Assembly (NCBI RefSeq): GCF_006716865.1
Contig: NZ_VFPT01000001.1
Location: forward strand, 1,979,001 to 2,043,000
DNA: 64,000 bases
Direction: 5' to 3'
From: Roseinatronobacter monicus
GTDB lineage: Bacteria; Pseudomonadota; Alphaproteobacteria; Rhodobacterales; Rhodobacteraceae
Part shown: piece after piece, positions 28,736-36,178 of the stretch
Layout: each line of letters starts with the position of its first letter
Numbering within the stretch: the first letter of the stretch is position 1
The notes under the pieces: model-generated
Seen by the model: the letters and a program-made list of their open reading frames with translations, nothing else
What the model was told of the DNA's origin: nothing
Database searches by the model: none
Program-made: the position numbers and the translations under genes

Positions 28736-29893
28736 CTAGCCCGGCTTGCGCGCGGCCATCGACGCCGCGAAGCGCTCGAACAGGTAAAAGCTGTCTTGCG
28801 GGCCGGGGCTGGCCTCGGGGTGGTGCTGGACCGAGAAAACCGGCTTGTCCTGCATACGAATGCCGCAATTCGACCCGTCGAACAGAGAGGTGTGCGTCTC
28901 GATCACGCCCTGCGGCAAGGTTTGACTATCCACCGCAAACCCATGATTCATAGACGTAATCTCGACTTTGCCTGTGTCGTGATCCTTCACAGGGTGGTTC
29001 GCCCCGTGATGGCCGTGGTTCATCTTGATCGTCTGCGCACCAAGCGCCAGCGCCAGCATCTGATGGCCAAGGCAAATGCCAAAAACTGGCAGGTCCGATT
29101 CCAGAACCTGCTGGATCATCGGCACGGCATACGCGCCCGTCGCCGCGGGGTCGCCGGGGCCGTTGGACAGAAACACGCCATCCGGATTCAGAGCCATCAC
29201 ATCTTCGGCAGTGGCCGTGGCGGGCAGCACAGTCACGTCGCACCCGGCGGACGCAAGACACCGCAGGATGTTGCGCTTTGCGCCATAATCAATGGCGACA
29301 ACCTTGTGCACCGGGGCTGTCTGGCGCGCATATCCTTCGGGCCATGCCCAACGCATTTCATCCCAGCGGTAGGATTGCGCACAGGTCACATCGCGCGCCA
29401 GATCAAGGCCCACCAGCCCTTTCCATGCGCGTGCTTTCGCAACCAGCGCCTCTATGTCGAATTTTCCGTCGGGATTATGGGCAAGCGCCACATGCGGCGC
29501 GCCCTGCTGGCGGATTGCGCGCGTCAGGCGGCGTGTGTCGATCCCGCCGATGCAAATGCGCCCGCGCTTTTGTAGCCATGTGACCATGTCCTCAACTGCG
29601 CGCCAGTTGGACGGCGTGGTCGGGTCCCATTTTACCACCATGCCAGCGGCAACAGGGTCTTGCGTCTCATCGTCATCGGGGTTCACGCCGACATTTCCGA
29701 TATGCGGGAAGGTGAAGGTCACGATCTGCCCTGCATAGGACGGGTCGGTCATGATTTCCTGATAGCCGGTCATCGCAGTGTTAAAGCACAGCTCGGCCAC
29801 TGTTTCACCAGTCGCGCCGAATCCTCGGCCATAAAAAATCGTCCCATCGGCCAAAGCAAGGCACGCGGTGGGCTTGGAGGTCTGGGCAGACAT
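28736..29893 (-). CDS. carA: Carbamoyl-phosphate synthase small subunit
   Basis: A 385-residue glutaminase subunit: N-terminal LADGTIFYGRGFGATGETVAELCFNTAMTG (shown in part), the class I amidotransferase domain with the nucleophile Cys in PVFGICLGHQMLALALG, and a catalytic His/Glu in HPEASPGPQD. It hydrolyses glutamine and feeds ammonia to CarB for arginine and pyrimidine synthesis. carB is not in the window. It is divergent from yqeY. Confidence 0.97.
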   Translation of the reverse strand: MSAQTSKPTACLALADGTIFYGRGFGATGETVAELCFNTAMTGYQEIMTDPSYAGQIVTFTFPHIGNVGVNPDDDETQDPVAAGMVVKWDPTTPSNWRAVEDMVTWLQKRGRICIGGIDTRRLTRAIRQQGAPHVALAHNPDGKFDIEALVAKARAWKGLVGLDLARDVTCAQSYRWDEMRWAWPEGYARQTAPVHKVVAIDYGAKRNILRCLASAGCDVTVLPATATAEDVMALNPDGVFLSNGPGDPAATGAYAVPMIQQVLESDLPVFGICLGHQMLALALGAQTIKMNHGHHGANHPVKDHDTGKVEITSMNHGFAVDSQTLPQGVIETHTSLFDGSNCGIRMQDKPVFSVQHHPEASPGPQDSFYLFERFAASMAARKPG

Positions 29894-30079
29894 GGGCGCG
29901 TCTCCGTCTGTTCGGATTTGCGCGAACCTCTACGGCGGGCGCGCGGGAGAATCAAGGCGATCCGGTGCTGCGATGCGTTTGTTTGCACGATTATCCGCCC
30001 TCAGCGATGGCGCTTGCCGCCATCCATGGGCTTCGATACTCTGAATGACTACCCCAACTCTGCTTACAGGAGCGACCAG

Positions 30080-30538
30080 ATGTCTTTGCGCGACAAGATT
30101 TCCAGCGAACTCAAGACCGCGATGAAGGCACGCGACACCGAGCGTCTGGCCACCCTGCGGCTGATCAATGCCGCCATCAAGGACCGCGAAATCGCCGCGC
30201 GGGGCGATCAGGGTGTGACCGAGCTGACCGATGCAGACCTGACCACTGTGCTGACGCGCATGGTCAAGCAACGCCGCGATTCGGCCCGCGCCTATGAAGA
30301 GGCCGCGCGCCTTGATCTGGCCGACAAAGAAACCGCCGAGATTGCCGTCATCGAAAGCTTCCTTCCCCGCCAATTGACCGAGGAGGAGATGACCGCTGCA
30401 ATAACCAAGGTCATCGCCGAGACGGGTGCAACCTCTGTGCGCGATATCGGCAAGGTGATGGCGGAACTGAAATCGGCCTATGCGGGCCAGATGGATTTCG
30501 GCAAGGCCGGGGCCTTGGTCAAGCAAAAACTGGCCTGA
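30080..30538 (+). CDS. yqeY: GatB/YqeY domain protein
   Basis: A 152-residue protein of the YqeY family: LRDKISSELKTAMKARDTERLATLRLINAAI, KQRRDSARAYEEAAR, FLPRQLTEEE and GKVMAELKSAYAGQMDFGKA match the family in order. The fold resembles the tRNA-binding tail of GatB; its role is not settled. The start ATG at 30080 follows ACAGGAGCGACC. The carA/yqeY divergent pair is common in alphaproteobacteria. Confidence 0.93.
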   Translation: MSLRDKISSELKTAMKARDTERLATLRLINAAIKDREIAARGDQGVTELTDADLTTVLTRMVKQRRDSARAYEEAARLDLADKETAEIAVIESFLPRQLTEEEMTAAITKVIAETGATSVRDIGKVMAELKSAYAGQMDFGKAGALVKQKLA

Positions 30539-30607
30539 TCCGACCTGCCCTGCCTTGGCATTCGCGGTGCAGCGCTATCTTCTGAGTATCAACAGGAGGA
30601 TATACAA

Positions 30608-31348
30608 ATGAAACACCGTCACCTGACATTTCTAAGCACATGCGCCATTGTGCTGGGCACCGCCAGCTTTGCCGAGAATTTCGAGTATACCGTCGGGGAC
30701 ATGGTCTTTGAAGGGTATGTCGCAGTCCCACAAGGCGAGGCGCGCGGCACGGTTCTGATCGTCCATGACTGGGACGGGCTGAATGACCATGAGATTGCGC
30801 GCGCAGATGCGATGGCCGAAGCGGGCTATGTCGGTGTTGCGCTCGATTTGTTCGGGCGCGACGCTGTGCTTGAGGGAATTGACGACTACCGCCGCGAGAC
30901 TGGCGCGCTCTATGCGGACCGCGAAGAATTCCGCGCCCGCATTGCCGCTGGTGCCGATGCCGCCGCTGCAATGGAGAATGTGCCTGAACAGATGGTGCTG
31001 ACCGGCTATTGCTTTGGCGGTGCCGCAGCCTTGGAGGGCGCGCGCGCTGGCTTCGATATGGCGGGATTTGTCAGCTTTCACGGCGGCTTGGATACCCCCG
31101 AGGGTCAGGATTACAGCGCGACAAATGCCCCCGTGCTCGTTCTTCATGGCTCTGCCGATCCCGTGTCTGGTATGACCGAGCTTGCCGCCCTTATGGAGGA
31201 ACTGCGCGACGCGGAGGTTGCGCATGAATCGCGCATTTTTGGCGGGGCGCGCCATTCCTTCACGGTCGAAACCTCGAATGACTGGGACGCGGATGCCAAT
31301 GCCAAGGCGGAAGCTGCGCTTCTGGAATTTCTGGACGAGGTGCTCTGA
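30608..31348 (+). CDS. dienelactone hydrolase family protein, exported
   Basis: A 246-residue alpha/beta hydrolase with a signal peptide (about residues 1-22, ending TASFA). The dienelactone hydrolase triad is visible: Cys135 in TGYCFGGAA, Asp in LHGSADPVSG, His in GGARHSFTV. Substrate unknown; periplasmic by its signal. RBS AGGAGG lies 11 bases before the ATG. It ends 3 bp before the convergent GntR gene. Confidence 0.88.
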   Translation: MKHRHLTFLSTCAIVLGTASFAENFEYTVGDMVFEGYVAVPQGEARGTVLIVHDWDGLNDHEIARADAMAEAGYVGVALDLFGRDAVLEGIDDYRRETGALYADREEFRARIAAGADAAAAMENVPEQMVLTGYCFGGAAALEGARAGFDMAGFVSFHGGLDTPEGQDYSATNAPVLVLHGSADPVSGMTELAALMEELRDAEVAHESRIFGGARHSFTVETSNDWDADANAKAEAALLEFLDEVL

Positions 31349-31351
31349 CCC

Positions 31352-32005
31352 TCAGACCGAATAACGCGCCTCGGCCATAGAATCCTGTCGCAGGCGCGTT
31401 TCAAAAGCCAGTGAGATATGCTGCTTCAACGCATCATAAGCGCGGTCGCCGTCACCTGCGGCGATCGCCTCAACAATCTTGCTATGCTCTTCAAGCGTTT
31501 GCAGCCCCCGCCCCTCAAACGAGAGCGACGTGGTCGCCAGCAACGCCATCGAGCGGTGAACAAGGTCAAGCTGTTGCACCAGATACCGATTATGCGACGC
31601 CAGATGTATCTGCTTGTGAAAGCGTTTATTGGCACGGCTTAGCGCCTGTGGGTCATTGATCAGGGCGCGGTCATCCTCGATCATGGTGCGCAACAGGCGG
31701 ACCTCTTCTTGCGTGGCGTGGCGTGCGGCCAGACGGGCGGCAAGCCCTTCCAACTCTGATCGTACGACATACAGCTCCGCCAACTGGTTATGATCCAGCG
31801 ACGCCACAATCAGGGACCTACCATCGCGCGTCAGCAAGGATTGTGTTTCAAGGCGTTGCAATGCTTCGCGGATGGGGGTGCGCGACACGCCAAAGCGATC
31901 CGCCAACTCGGATTCCACCAACCGATCACCGGGTTTGTATATGCCCAAATCAATCGCTTCCAGAATCAACGAATAGGCGTCTTTCAGGGGTTTTGTATCG
32001 GTCAT
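31352..32005 (-). CDS. GntR family (FadR/FCD subfamily) transcriptional regulator
   Basis: A 217-residue regulator. The winged helix is at residues 5-70 (LEAIDLGIYKPGDRLVES, LADRFGVSRTPIREALQRLE), and the FCD helical effector domain at 75-205 (VRSELEGLAARLAA, KRFHKQIHLASHNRYLV, LEEHSKIVEAI) keeps the His residues used for metal binding. The effector is unknown. ATG at 32005 begins the conserved part. It is divergent from the HAD phosphatase gene. Confidence 0.92.
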   Translation of the reverse strand: MTDTKPLKDAYSLILEAIDLGIYKPGDRLVESELADRFGVSRTPIREALQRLETQSLLTRDGRSLIVASLDHNQLAELYVVRSELEGLAARLAARHATQEEVRLLRTMIEDDRALINDPQALSRANKRFHKQIHLASHNRYLVQQLDLVHRSMALLATTSLSFEGRGLQTLEEHSKIVEAIAAGDGDRAYDALKQHISLAFETRLRQDSMAEARYSV

Positions 32006-32105
32006 GACTTTCTCTGCATATCTTCGGGTTACAAAACCCGTGTTCGCGCCAGATGACAAGCCCTGTCGCCTTGCCCTTCGCTATTAAACAGTTAGACTGC
32101 GCACC

Positions 32106-32753
32106 ATGCCAGCCGAATGTTTTTCCGATGTGCGTGCTTGGGTCTTTGATCTCGACAACACGCTTTACCCACCTGAAATGCGCCTGTTCGACCAGATCGA
32201 AGGGCGCATGGTTTCCTATGTCATGGACACGCTCGGGGTCACACAGGATGAGGCGAACCACCTGCGCCACAGCTATTGGTCGCAATATGGCACAACGCTG
32301 GCCGGGTTGATGCATTATCACGACATAGACCCGGTCCCTTATATGCAGCATGTGCATGACATTGATTTCTCGGTGCTGCGCCCCGATGAATTGTTGCGCG
32401 ACCATATTGCAGCACTGCCCGGTCGCAGGATCATCTACACGAACGGATCGGCAGACTATGCCTTGCGCGTATCCGAGGCGCGTGGGCTAAGCGGGCTATT
32501 TGATGCGATTTACGGTGTTGAACATGCCGGTTATCGCCCCAAGCCCGAGCAAAACGCCTTTGAGCAGATATTTGCGCTTGATGGGCTGGACCCCGCCCGC
32601 GCCGCGATGTTCGAGGATGATCCACGCAATCTGGCCGCCCCCTTTGCGATGGGAATGCGCACGGTTCATGTCGCCCCCGAACCCCATGACGCGCCCCATA
32701 TCCAACACCATACCGATGATCTGACGGCCTTTCTGTCGCAACTGCGCCCCTGA
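32106..32753 (+). CDS. HAD-family pyrimidine 5'-nucleotidase
   Basis: A 215-residue HAD hydrolase of the Sdt1/pyrimidine 5'-nucleotidase subfamily: motif I WVFDLDNTLYPPEMRLF, motif II IIYTNGSADYA, the motif III Lys in GYRPKPEQNAF, and motif IV MFEDDPRNLAAPF. It is expected to remove phosphate from nucleoside monophosphates in the cytosol. Single gene, divergent from the GntR regulator across 100 bp. Confidence 0.9.
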   Translation: MPAECFSDVRAWVFDLDNTLYPPEMRLFDQIEGRMVSYVMDTLGVTQDEANHLRHSYWSQYGTTLAGLMHYHDIDPVPYMQHVHDIDFSVLRPDELLRDHIAALPGRRIIYTNGSADYALRVSEARGLSGLFDAIYGVEHAGYRPKPEQNAFEQIFALDGLDPARAAMFEDDPRNLAAPFAMGMRTVHVAPEPHDAPHIQHHTDDLTAFLSQLRP

Positions 32754-32846
32754 CTGCGGCCCCAATCTGCTGCGCGACAATCTGCCATGCTGCACCGCAG
32801 CAATTAAAAGTCTAGACGCAAGCACATATTTATCGGAGGAGCGACT

Positions 32847-33059
32847 ATGACCAGCACAGCGACACAAACACCCACGAAAACGCCCGCAATGCCCAAGATG
32901 CTTGCCAACGAGCCTTGGGCCATCTGGGCTGGCATCGTGTTCGTCCTTGCAGCCCTGGTCACGGCGGTGCTGACAATGGGTGTGGCCGGGCTTGTTGTGG
33001 TGATGGTCCCTGCTGCAATCGGCATGCTGGGGCTTTTGTGCTTCATCGTGTTTGGCTGA
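32847..33059 (+). CDS. small membrane protein, first of a paralogous pair
   Basis: A 70-residue protein: a Thr/Pro-rich cytosolic head (about 20 residues), LANEPWAIWAGI, then two hydrophobic segments ending in FIVFG. It has no family that I recognise. A paralogue with the same plan, PWPIWAALM and ending LIVFG, lies 123 bp downstream. The ATG at 32847 follows ATCGGAGGAGCGACT, a strong ribosome site, which supports that the gene is real. Confidence 0.75.
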   Translation: MTSTATQTPTKTPAMPKMLANEPWAIWAGIVFVLAALVTAVLTMGVAGLVVVMVPAAIGMLGLLCFIVFG

Positions 33060-33182
33060 CGGCCTAAGTTATCGCGCGTGGGGGTGACCCTGCGCGCTTC
33101 GGTCGCGCGACAACCTGCCATCCTGTAGTCTGGCGCGTCATTTCATACATCCCGAATACAATATTTCGAAGGGTGTGTGACC

Positions 33183-33389
33183 ATGGCGAAGAGTGACTCC
33201 CAAACCACTGACAAGAAGCGCAACTGGCGCGAAGATGACGAGCCTTGGCCAATCTGGGCCGCGCTCATGGTCTTTCTCAATGTGCTTGTTCTGTCCACAA
33301 TGACATGGGGCTTGCCGGGGCTGGTGTCGGTCATGGTCTTTGCAGCGCTTGCTATGGTGGTAATTCTGATCCTGATTGTCTTTGGATAG
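33183..33389 (+). CDS. small membrane protein, second of a paralogous pair
   Basis: A 68-residue protein. A charged head (MAKSDSQTTDKKRNWREDDEP), then WPIWAALMVFLNVLVLSTMTWGLPGL and a second hydrophobic segment ending LILIVFG. The spacing of segments, the E-P-W-x-I-W-A motif and the I-V-F-G end match the protein encoded at 32847-33059, so the two arose by tandem duplication. The ATG at 33183 is preferred to the GTG at 33177 because of the distance from GAAGGG. Function unknown. Confidence 0.7.
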   Translation: MAKSDSQTTDKKRNWREDDEPWPIWAALMVFLNVLVLSTMTWGLPGLVSVMVFAALAMVVILILIVFG

Positions 33390-33472
33390 GGTGGCGCTGT
33401 GTCGCGCGCGCACAGGATTGCGCCTGCGCGGTCATGCGGTATGATTCCCACAGTCAAGAAGAGGGTGCCCTG

Positions 33473-34666
33473 ATGCGTGAGTGTTACGACATAGTTGTCT
33501 CTGGCGGCGGGATCGCTGGCATGGCCGCAGCCGCCGCAATCGGCAGCCAAGGGTATTCCGTCTTGTGCGTGGACCCGACCCCCCCCATCATGACCGAAGC
33601 AGACCCCGGCGCGGACCTGCGCAGCACGGCCTTTTTGCAACCGTCGATTTCCGTTCTGGAACACGCGGGCCTTTGGGAACGGTTTCAGGCCCATGCGATG
33701 CCGCTGCAAGTGATGCGCATAGTGGATGCAGGCAGCGAAGACCCGACACCGCGCGTCAGCCATGATTTCAATGCCGCCGACATTTCGGACCAGCCTTTTG
33801 GATGGAACCTGCCCAACTGGTTGCTGAAACGCGAATGCGCAGCGCGGCTGGATGAGTTGCCGAATGTCACCTTTCGCCCCGGCATCGGCACCCGCCGCCT
33901 GACCACGCGCGAAACAGCGGCACTGGTCAGCCTATCCGACGGCACCACCGTCGAGGCCAGATTGCTGATCGCGGCAGACGGGCGCAATTCGCCCATGCGG
34001 CAAGCACTGGGAATCCCTGTGCGCACTACGCGGTTCGGGCAAAAGGCGCTGGCCTTTGCGGTCACGCATCCGGTGCCGCATGACAATGTCTCGACCGAAA
34101 TTCACCGCTCTGGCGGGCCGTTCACATTCGTGCCGTTGCCCGACCGCGATGGCCTGCCCTGCTCTGCGATTGTTTGGATGGAAACCGGCCCAGAGGTTGC
34201 GCGGCTGGCCGCACTGCCACAAGCCGCCTTCGAGGACGAGATGAACACCCGCTCTTGCGGGGTGTTCGGCCCGCTGACACTGGCATCGCGCCTGACCGTC
34301 TGGCCGATCATCAGCCAGATCGCGGAGCGCTTTCATGGCGAACGAACAGCGCTGATGGCAGAGGCCGCACATGTGGTCCCCCCGATCGGGGCGCAGGGGC
34401 TGAACATGTCACTGGCCGATCTGTCAGCCCTGATCGAGCTTGCCACGCCGGAAGGGTTGGGAAGCCCTGCCATGCTGTCGGCCTATCACCGCCGTCGCTA
34501 CCCCGATGTGGCATTGCGCGTGGCAGGTGTTGGCATGCTCAACCGCGTGTCGATGATCCATGCGCAGCCACTACGCGACGCACGCGCCAAGGTGCTGGAT
34601 ATGATGTATTCTGCGTCCCCGGTGCGGCGCGCGCTGATGCAGATGGGGATTGGCGTGCGCTCCTGA
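33473..34666 (+). CDS. UbiH/UbiF/COQ6-type FAD-dependent hydroxylase
   Basis: A 397-residue flavoprotein monooxygenase. FAD motif YDIVVSGGGIAGMAAAAAIG at the N-terminus, an LRSTAFLQPSISVLEHAGLW segment typical of the UbiH group, LLIAADGRNSPMRQALGI (DG motif) and MAEAAHVVPPIGAQGLNMSLAD (second FAD contact). The family hydroxylates the ring in ubiquinone synthesis, the probable role here. ATG at 33473; the frame is open upstream but begins inside the neighbour small gene. Confidence 0.9.
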   Translation: MRECYDIVVSGGGIAGMAAAAAIGSQGYSVLCVDPTPPIMTEADPGADLRSTAFLQPSISVLEHAGLWERFQAHAMPLQVMRIVDAGSEDPTPRVSHDFNAADISDQPFGWNLPNWLLKRECAARLDELPNVTFRPGIGTRRLTTRETAALVSLSDGTTVEARLLIAADGRNSPMRQALGIPVRTTRFGQKALAFAVTHPVPHDNVSTEIHRSGGPFTFVPLPDRDGLPCSAIVWMETGPEVARLAALPQAAFEDEMNTRSCGVFGPLTLASRLTVWPIISQIAERFHGERTALMAEAAHVVPPIGAQGLNMSLADLSALIELATPEGLGSPAMLSAYHRRRYPDVALRVAGVGMLNRVSMIHAQPLRDARAKVLDMMYSASPVRRALMQMGIGVRS

Positions 34667-34677
34667 AAGATTCACGC

Positions 34678-35208
34678 TTAATCAATAGGTAGCAACCCGT
34701 TCTTAAACCTAGTCATATTGGTGCGGTACCCTGCGGCAGAGGCCAGCAGCTTCGCTCGTGCGTCCGCATCCAGTTGCCGCACCACACGTCCGGGCGACCC
34801 CATAACCAATGACCCGTCGGGAATGATTTTGCCTTCGGTCACCAGCGCGCCCGCGCCGATCAGGCACCCTTTGCCAATGACCGCACCATTCAGAACCGTG
34901 GCCCCCATGCCAATCAACGAACCCTCGCCTATGGTGCAACCATGCAGCATGGCCTTATGCCCGATAGTACACTGCGCCCCTATTGTCAGCGGATAGCCGA
35001 TATCTGTGTGCAAGACGCAGTTTTCCTGAATATTGCTGCCTTCGCCAATGACCAGCGGTTCATTGTCGCCGCGCAAGGTACAGCCAAACCAGATCGATAC
35101 CCCTTCGGTCAGCACCACATGCCCGATCACATGCGCGCCCGGTGCGACCCAGTAGTCGCCAGACTCTGGCAGCGTCGGGCGCTGCCCATCAAGCGCGTAA
35201 AGCATCAC
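34678..35208 (-). CDS. gamma-carbonic anhydrase family protein
   Basis: A 176-residue left-handed beta-helix protein of the YrdA/CaiE type. Hexapeptide repeats run through the middle, and the three metal histidines are seen in ENCVLHTDIG, and CTIGHKAMLHGCTIGEG. YrdA-like proteins are often inactive or weakly active as carbonic anhydrases. ATG at 35208 overlaps the stop of the upstream dehydrogenase by 4 bp, so the two are translationally coupled. Confidence 0.9.
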   Translation of the reverse strand: MMLYALDGQRPTLPESGDYWVAPGAHVIGHVVLTEGVSIWFGCTLRGDNEPLVIGEGSNIQENCVLHTDIGYPLTIGAQCTIGHKAMLHGCTIGEGSLIGMGATVLNGAVIGKGCLIGAGALVTEGKIIPDGSLVMGSPGRVVRQLDADARAKLLASAAGYRTNMTRFKNGLLPID

Positions 35209-36083
35209 CCTTCTCCCAGCTTGCGCAACCGCGCGATCAAGGCGGAGGTGTCCCAGCGCCCGCCGCCCATCGTCTGCACTTCCTTGTAGAACTGATCGAC
35301 CAGTGCTGTGACGGGCAAGGCCGCGCCCACCTCATCCGCTGCCGCAAGGCAGATGGCCAGATCCTTGCGCATCCAGTCCACAGCAAAACCGTGGTCAAAT
35401 TCGCGGTCCAGCATTGTGCCGTGGCGGTTTTGCATCTGCCACGATCCGGCGGCCCCCTGAGAGATGACTTCGATCACGGCGCGCCCGTCCATGCCCGCCT
35501 TCTCACCGAAATGCAGCGCCTCGGACAAGCCTTGCACGGCACCGGCGATGCAGATCTGGTTCATCATCTTGGCGATCTGGCCTGCGCCACTTTCGCCCAT
35601 ACGCCGCGCAATGCGCGCATAGGCGTCCATGATCGGCTCTGCGCGCGCATACTCTGCGGCATCGCCACCGCACATAATCGACAGCGCGCCGTTCTCGGCA
35701 CCCGCCTGCCCGCCCGAAACCGGCGCATCGACATATCCTACGCCAAGTGCCTTTGCAGCTGCGTAAAGCTCGCGTGTGACCTGTGCGGAAACAGTGGTGT
35801 GATCGACAAACACTGTGCCCGATGCCATACCTGCGAACGCACCCTCGTCGCCCAGACAAACACTGCGCAGATCATCGTCATTGCCCACACAGGCCATGAC
35901 AAATTCGGCACCCTCGGCCGCTGCGCGCGGTGTTTCGCCAAAGCGCCCGCCATGTGCGGCCACCCAGTCTTTTGCCTTGGATGTTGTGCGATTATAGACA
36001 CATACCTCATGGCCTGCTTGCGCCAGATGCGCGGCCATTGGCCCACCCATGACCCCAAGCCCCAAAAACGCCAGTTTTGTCAT
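35205..36083 (-). CDS. beta-hydroxyacid dehydrogenase (3-hydroxyisobutyrate dehydrogenase family)
   Basis: A 292-residue enzyme: NAD(P) motif AFLGLGVMGGPMAAHLAQAG, the substrate motif VDAPVSGGQAGAENGALSIM, and the catalytic Lys in GQIAKMMNQI. The family includes 3-hydroxyisobutyrate, tartronate semialdehyde and succinic semialdehyde reductases; the substrate is not resolved. ATG at 36083 starts the Rossmann strand; the open frame to 36161 has no family similarity. Followed by the coupled gamma-carbonic anhydrase gene. Confidence 0.9.
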   Translation of the reverse strand: MTKLAFLGLGVMGGPMAAHLAQAGHEVCVYNRTTSKAKDWVAAHGGRFGETPRAAAEGAEFVMACVGNDDDLRSVCLGDEGAFAGMASGTVFVDHTTVSAQVTRELYAAAKALGVGYVDAPVSGGQAGAENGALSIMCGGDAAEYARAEPIMDAYARIARRMGESGAGQIAKMMNQICIAGAVQGLSEALHFGEKAGMDGRAVIEVISQGAAGSWQMQNRHGTMLDREFDHGFAVDWMRKDLAICLAAADEVGAALPVTALVDQFYKEVQTMGGGRWDTSALIARLRKLGEG

Positions 36084-36178
36084 TGCATCCCTCTCGAATT
36101 CTTGTGATTGCGCATTCGGCGCTAGAGCAATACCTATCAGGGCCAAACCCACCGTCAACACAAAGCCCCTTTTACCTC

